Positions 50,443 to 51,152 of a DNA stretch of 51,152 nucleotides are shown in pieces; within the stretch, counting starts at the first letter, position 1; every line of letters starts with the position of its first letter. Made by a program: the position numbers and the translations under genes. The DNA is taken from positions 1-51,152 of the IMG/VR virus record IMGVR_UViG_3300021373_000228, one strand, 5' to 3'. The stretch is from a virus. The notes below the pieces were generated by a model, which searched no databases, was not told where the DNA came from, and saw nothing but the letters and a program-made list of their open reading frames with translations.

Positions 50443-51152
50443 CTGCATACCTCTGTCAATTTCTCCATGTCCTCATCCATGCGATACTTAATATCATCAA
50501 GCAAACTAACTGCAATAGTTTTTATGCCTGTCCATAGTTCTATCTCTCTGCGATACTCAATCGTCTTACCTACAGCGTCAGGATCAAGAGCGATCACTAC
50601 CTTCTCAAACTCTCCAATCTTTGCAAAGTGTTTGGGGTTCATAGATGTGCCAAGGATAGCCATAGCTGTCACGTTTGGAAACTCTTGTGCTGCCACAATA
50701 GCTGATACAACATCCTCAACCACAAGGCAAACCTGGCCTGTGCCAATCGTGTAATAGTTTGCTGCACCAGTGTAGCGATACCACTTGGGGTGTGCTTTCT
50801 TACCCACAGCCCTGCCTATCGCATCAATCATCCTGCCCTTGTAGTAGATAGGAAAAACTACACGCTCTTGCTGTACATCATACATGCTCTTGCCAAGAGA
50901 TATACCCCAGCGCCGTACAAAGCGTTTATGCTTGGTGTGTGATTGCTGTGGGCTAACTACCTGCGCTGGGATTTCCCATGTATCAGGTTCTTTCTTAACT
51001 ACTTCTAGTTTTGGTTTCATATGTCGCCGTATCTCCGCTGCTGTCATGTCTGTATCAAATACACCACCCACATCACAACCTAGTTTATAACAGTTGTACT
51101 TCAATACACCTGCATCTTTGCTTGCACTGAAGGTGTTCTTACCTTTGCAGAA
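50439..51152 (-). CDS. DNA primase (toprim type), 5' end cut off
   Basis: The open frame runs off the window edge, so at least 237 residues are seen and the true start is outside. The visible N-terminus shows FCKGKNTFSASK and YNCYKLGCDVGG, remains of a zinc-binding domain with CxxxxC-type cysteines. A Toprim catalytic part follows: VCLVVEDVVSA (Glu) and VVIALDPDAVGK (Asp-x-Asp). Primes lagging-strand synthesis with the separate helicase. A TTG at 51104 could be mistaken for the start but lies inside the zinc-finger region. Its stop overlaps the micropeptide gene. Confidence 0.85.
   Translation of the reverse strand, partial: FCKGKNTFSASKDAGVLKYNCYKLGCDVGGVFDTDMTAAEIRRHMKPKLEVVKKEPDTWEIPAQVVSPQQSHTKHKRFVRRWGISLGKSMYDVQQERVVFPIYYKGRMIDAIGRAVGKKAHPKWYRYTGAANYYTIGTGQVCLVVEDVVSAIVAAQEFPNVTAMAILGTSMNPKHFAKIGEFEKVVIALDPDAVGKTIEYRREIELWTGIKTIAVSLLDDIKYRMDEDMEKLTEVCR

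Overview
The window is most of the genome of a lytic-looking, short-tailed (podovirus-type) double-stranded DNA phage, probably infecting a marine alphaproteobacterium. The best placement marker is the family A DNA polymerase. It carries a DnaJ-like CxxC...CxxC zinc-finger insertion between its exonuclease and polymerase domains, the signature reported for the SAR116 phage HMO-2011 and its relatives in Roseobacter-clade and other marine hosts. Small proteins of families common in Alphaproteobacteria (DUF1127, DUF1289, a DUF6127-like protein) fit that host range. Both ends are cut inside genes: a GP88-family gene at position 1 and a primase gene at 51152. The sequence is therefore a linear piece of a somewhat larger genome.

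Layout. (1) 1-654: minus-strand GP88-family gene, 3' end missing. (2) 655-1724: about 1.07 kb without a convincing gene between divergent transcription units. It holds three different families of repeated palindromes, a strong sigma70-type promoter, a phage-polymerase-like ACACTATAG motif and an 11-bp stem-loop. (3) 1725-5258: a tightly coupled run of small plus-strand genes (HNH endonuclease, coiled-coil and membrane proteins, small basic proteins, DUF1127). (4) 5227-27771: packaging and virion genes, namely TerS, a split TerL, portal, a hydrolase-bearing virion protein, scaffold, major capsid protein, tail and connector proteins, tail fibre and fibre chaperone. (5) 27777-37700: membrane proteins, probable lysis genes, and three large internal/ejection-type proteins. 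(6) 37702-37723: a bidirectional terminator between convergent operons. (7) 37722-51152: one long minus-strand replication and nucleotide-metabolism operon, read from right to left. It encodes primase, ThyX, DnaB-like helicase, DNA polymerase, a probable ssDNA-binding protein, a Cas4/RecB-like nuclease, T7-type endonuclease I, DUF3310, MazG, a 2OG-Fe(II) oxygenase, class II ribonucleotide reductase, glutaredoxin, a GIY-YIG protein, PhoH and a small helical protein.

How it works together. The right arm recycles host DNA (nucleases), converts ribonucleotides to deoxyribonucleotides (B12-dependent RNR plus glutaredoxin), makes dTMP (ThyX) and replicates in a T7-like way with primase and helicase on separate genes. 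The left and centre build a capsid, package DNA and eject it through a short tail with large internal proteins and a virion-borne SleB-type hydrolase. No RNA polymerase, integrase, lysogeny repressor, tRNA or CRISPR was found in the window. Genes are packed with ATGA or TAATG overlaps, which made it possible to place several genes under 60 codons (5085-5258, 39336-39476, 42723-42890, 50365-50442).

The most unusual points are these: the terminase large-subunit N-terminal domain lies in its own frame, starts at an ATA codon and needs a +1 shift to join the ATPase; the 14-bp-periodic operator array at 952-999; a two-tier RNA hairpin directly upstream of the DNA polymerase start; a 25-residue membrane micropeptide linked by ATGA on both sides; and a possible Acb2-like anti-defence protein at the end of the replication operon.
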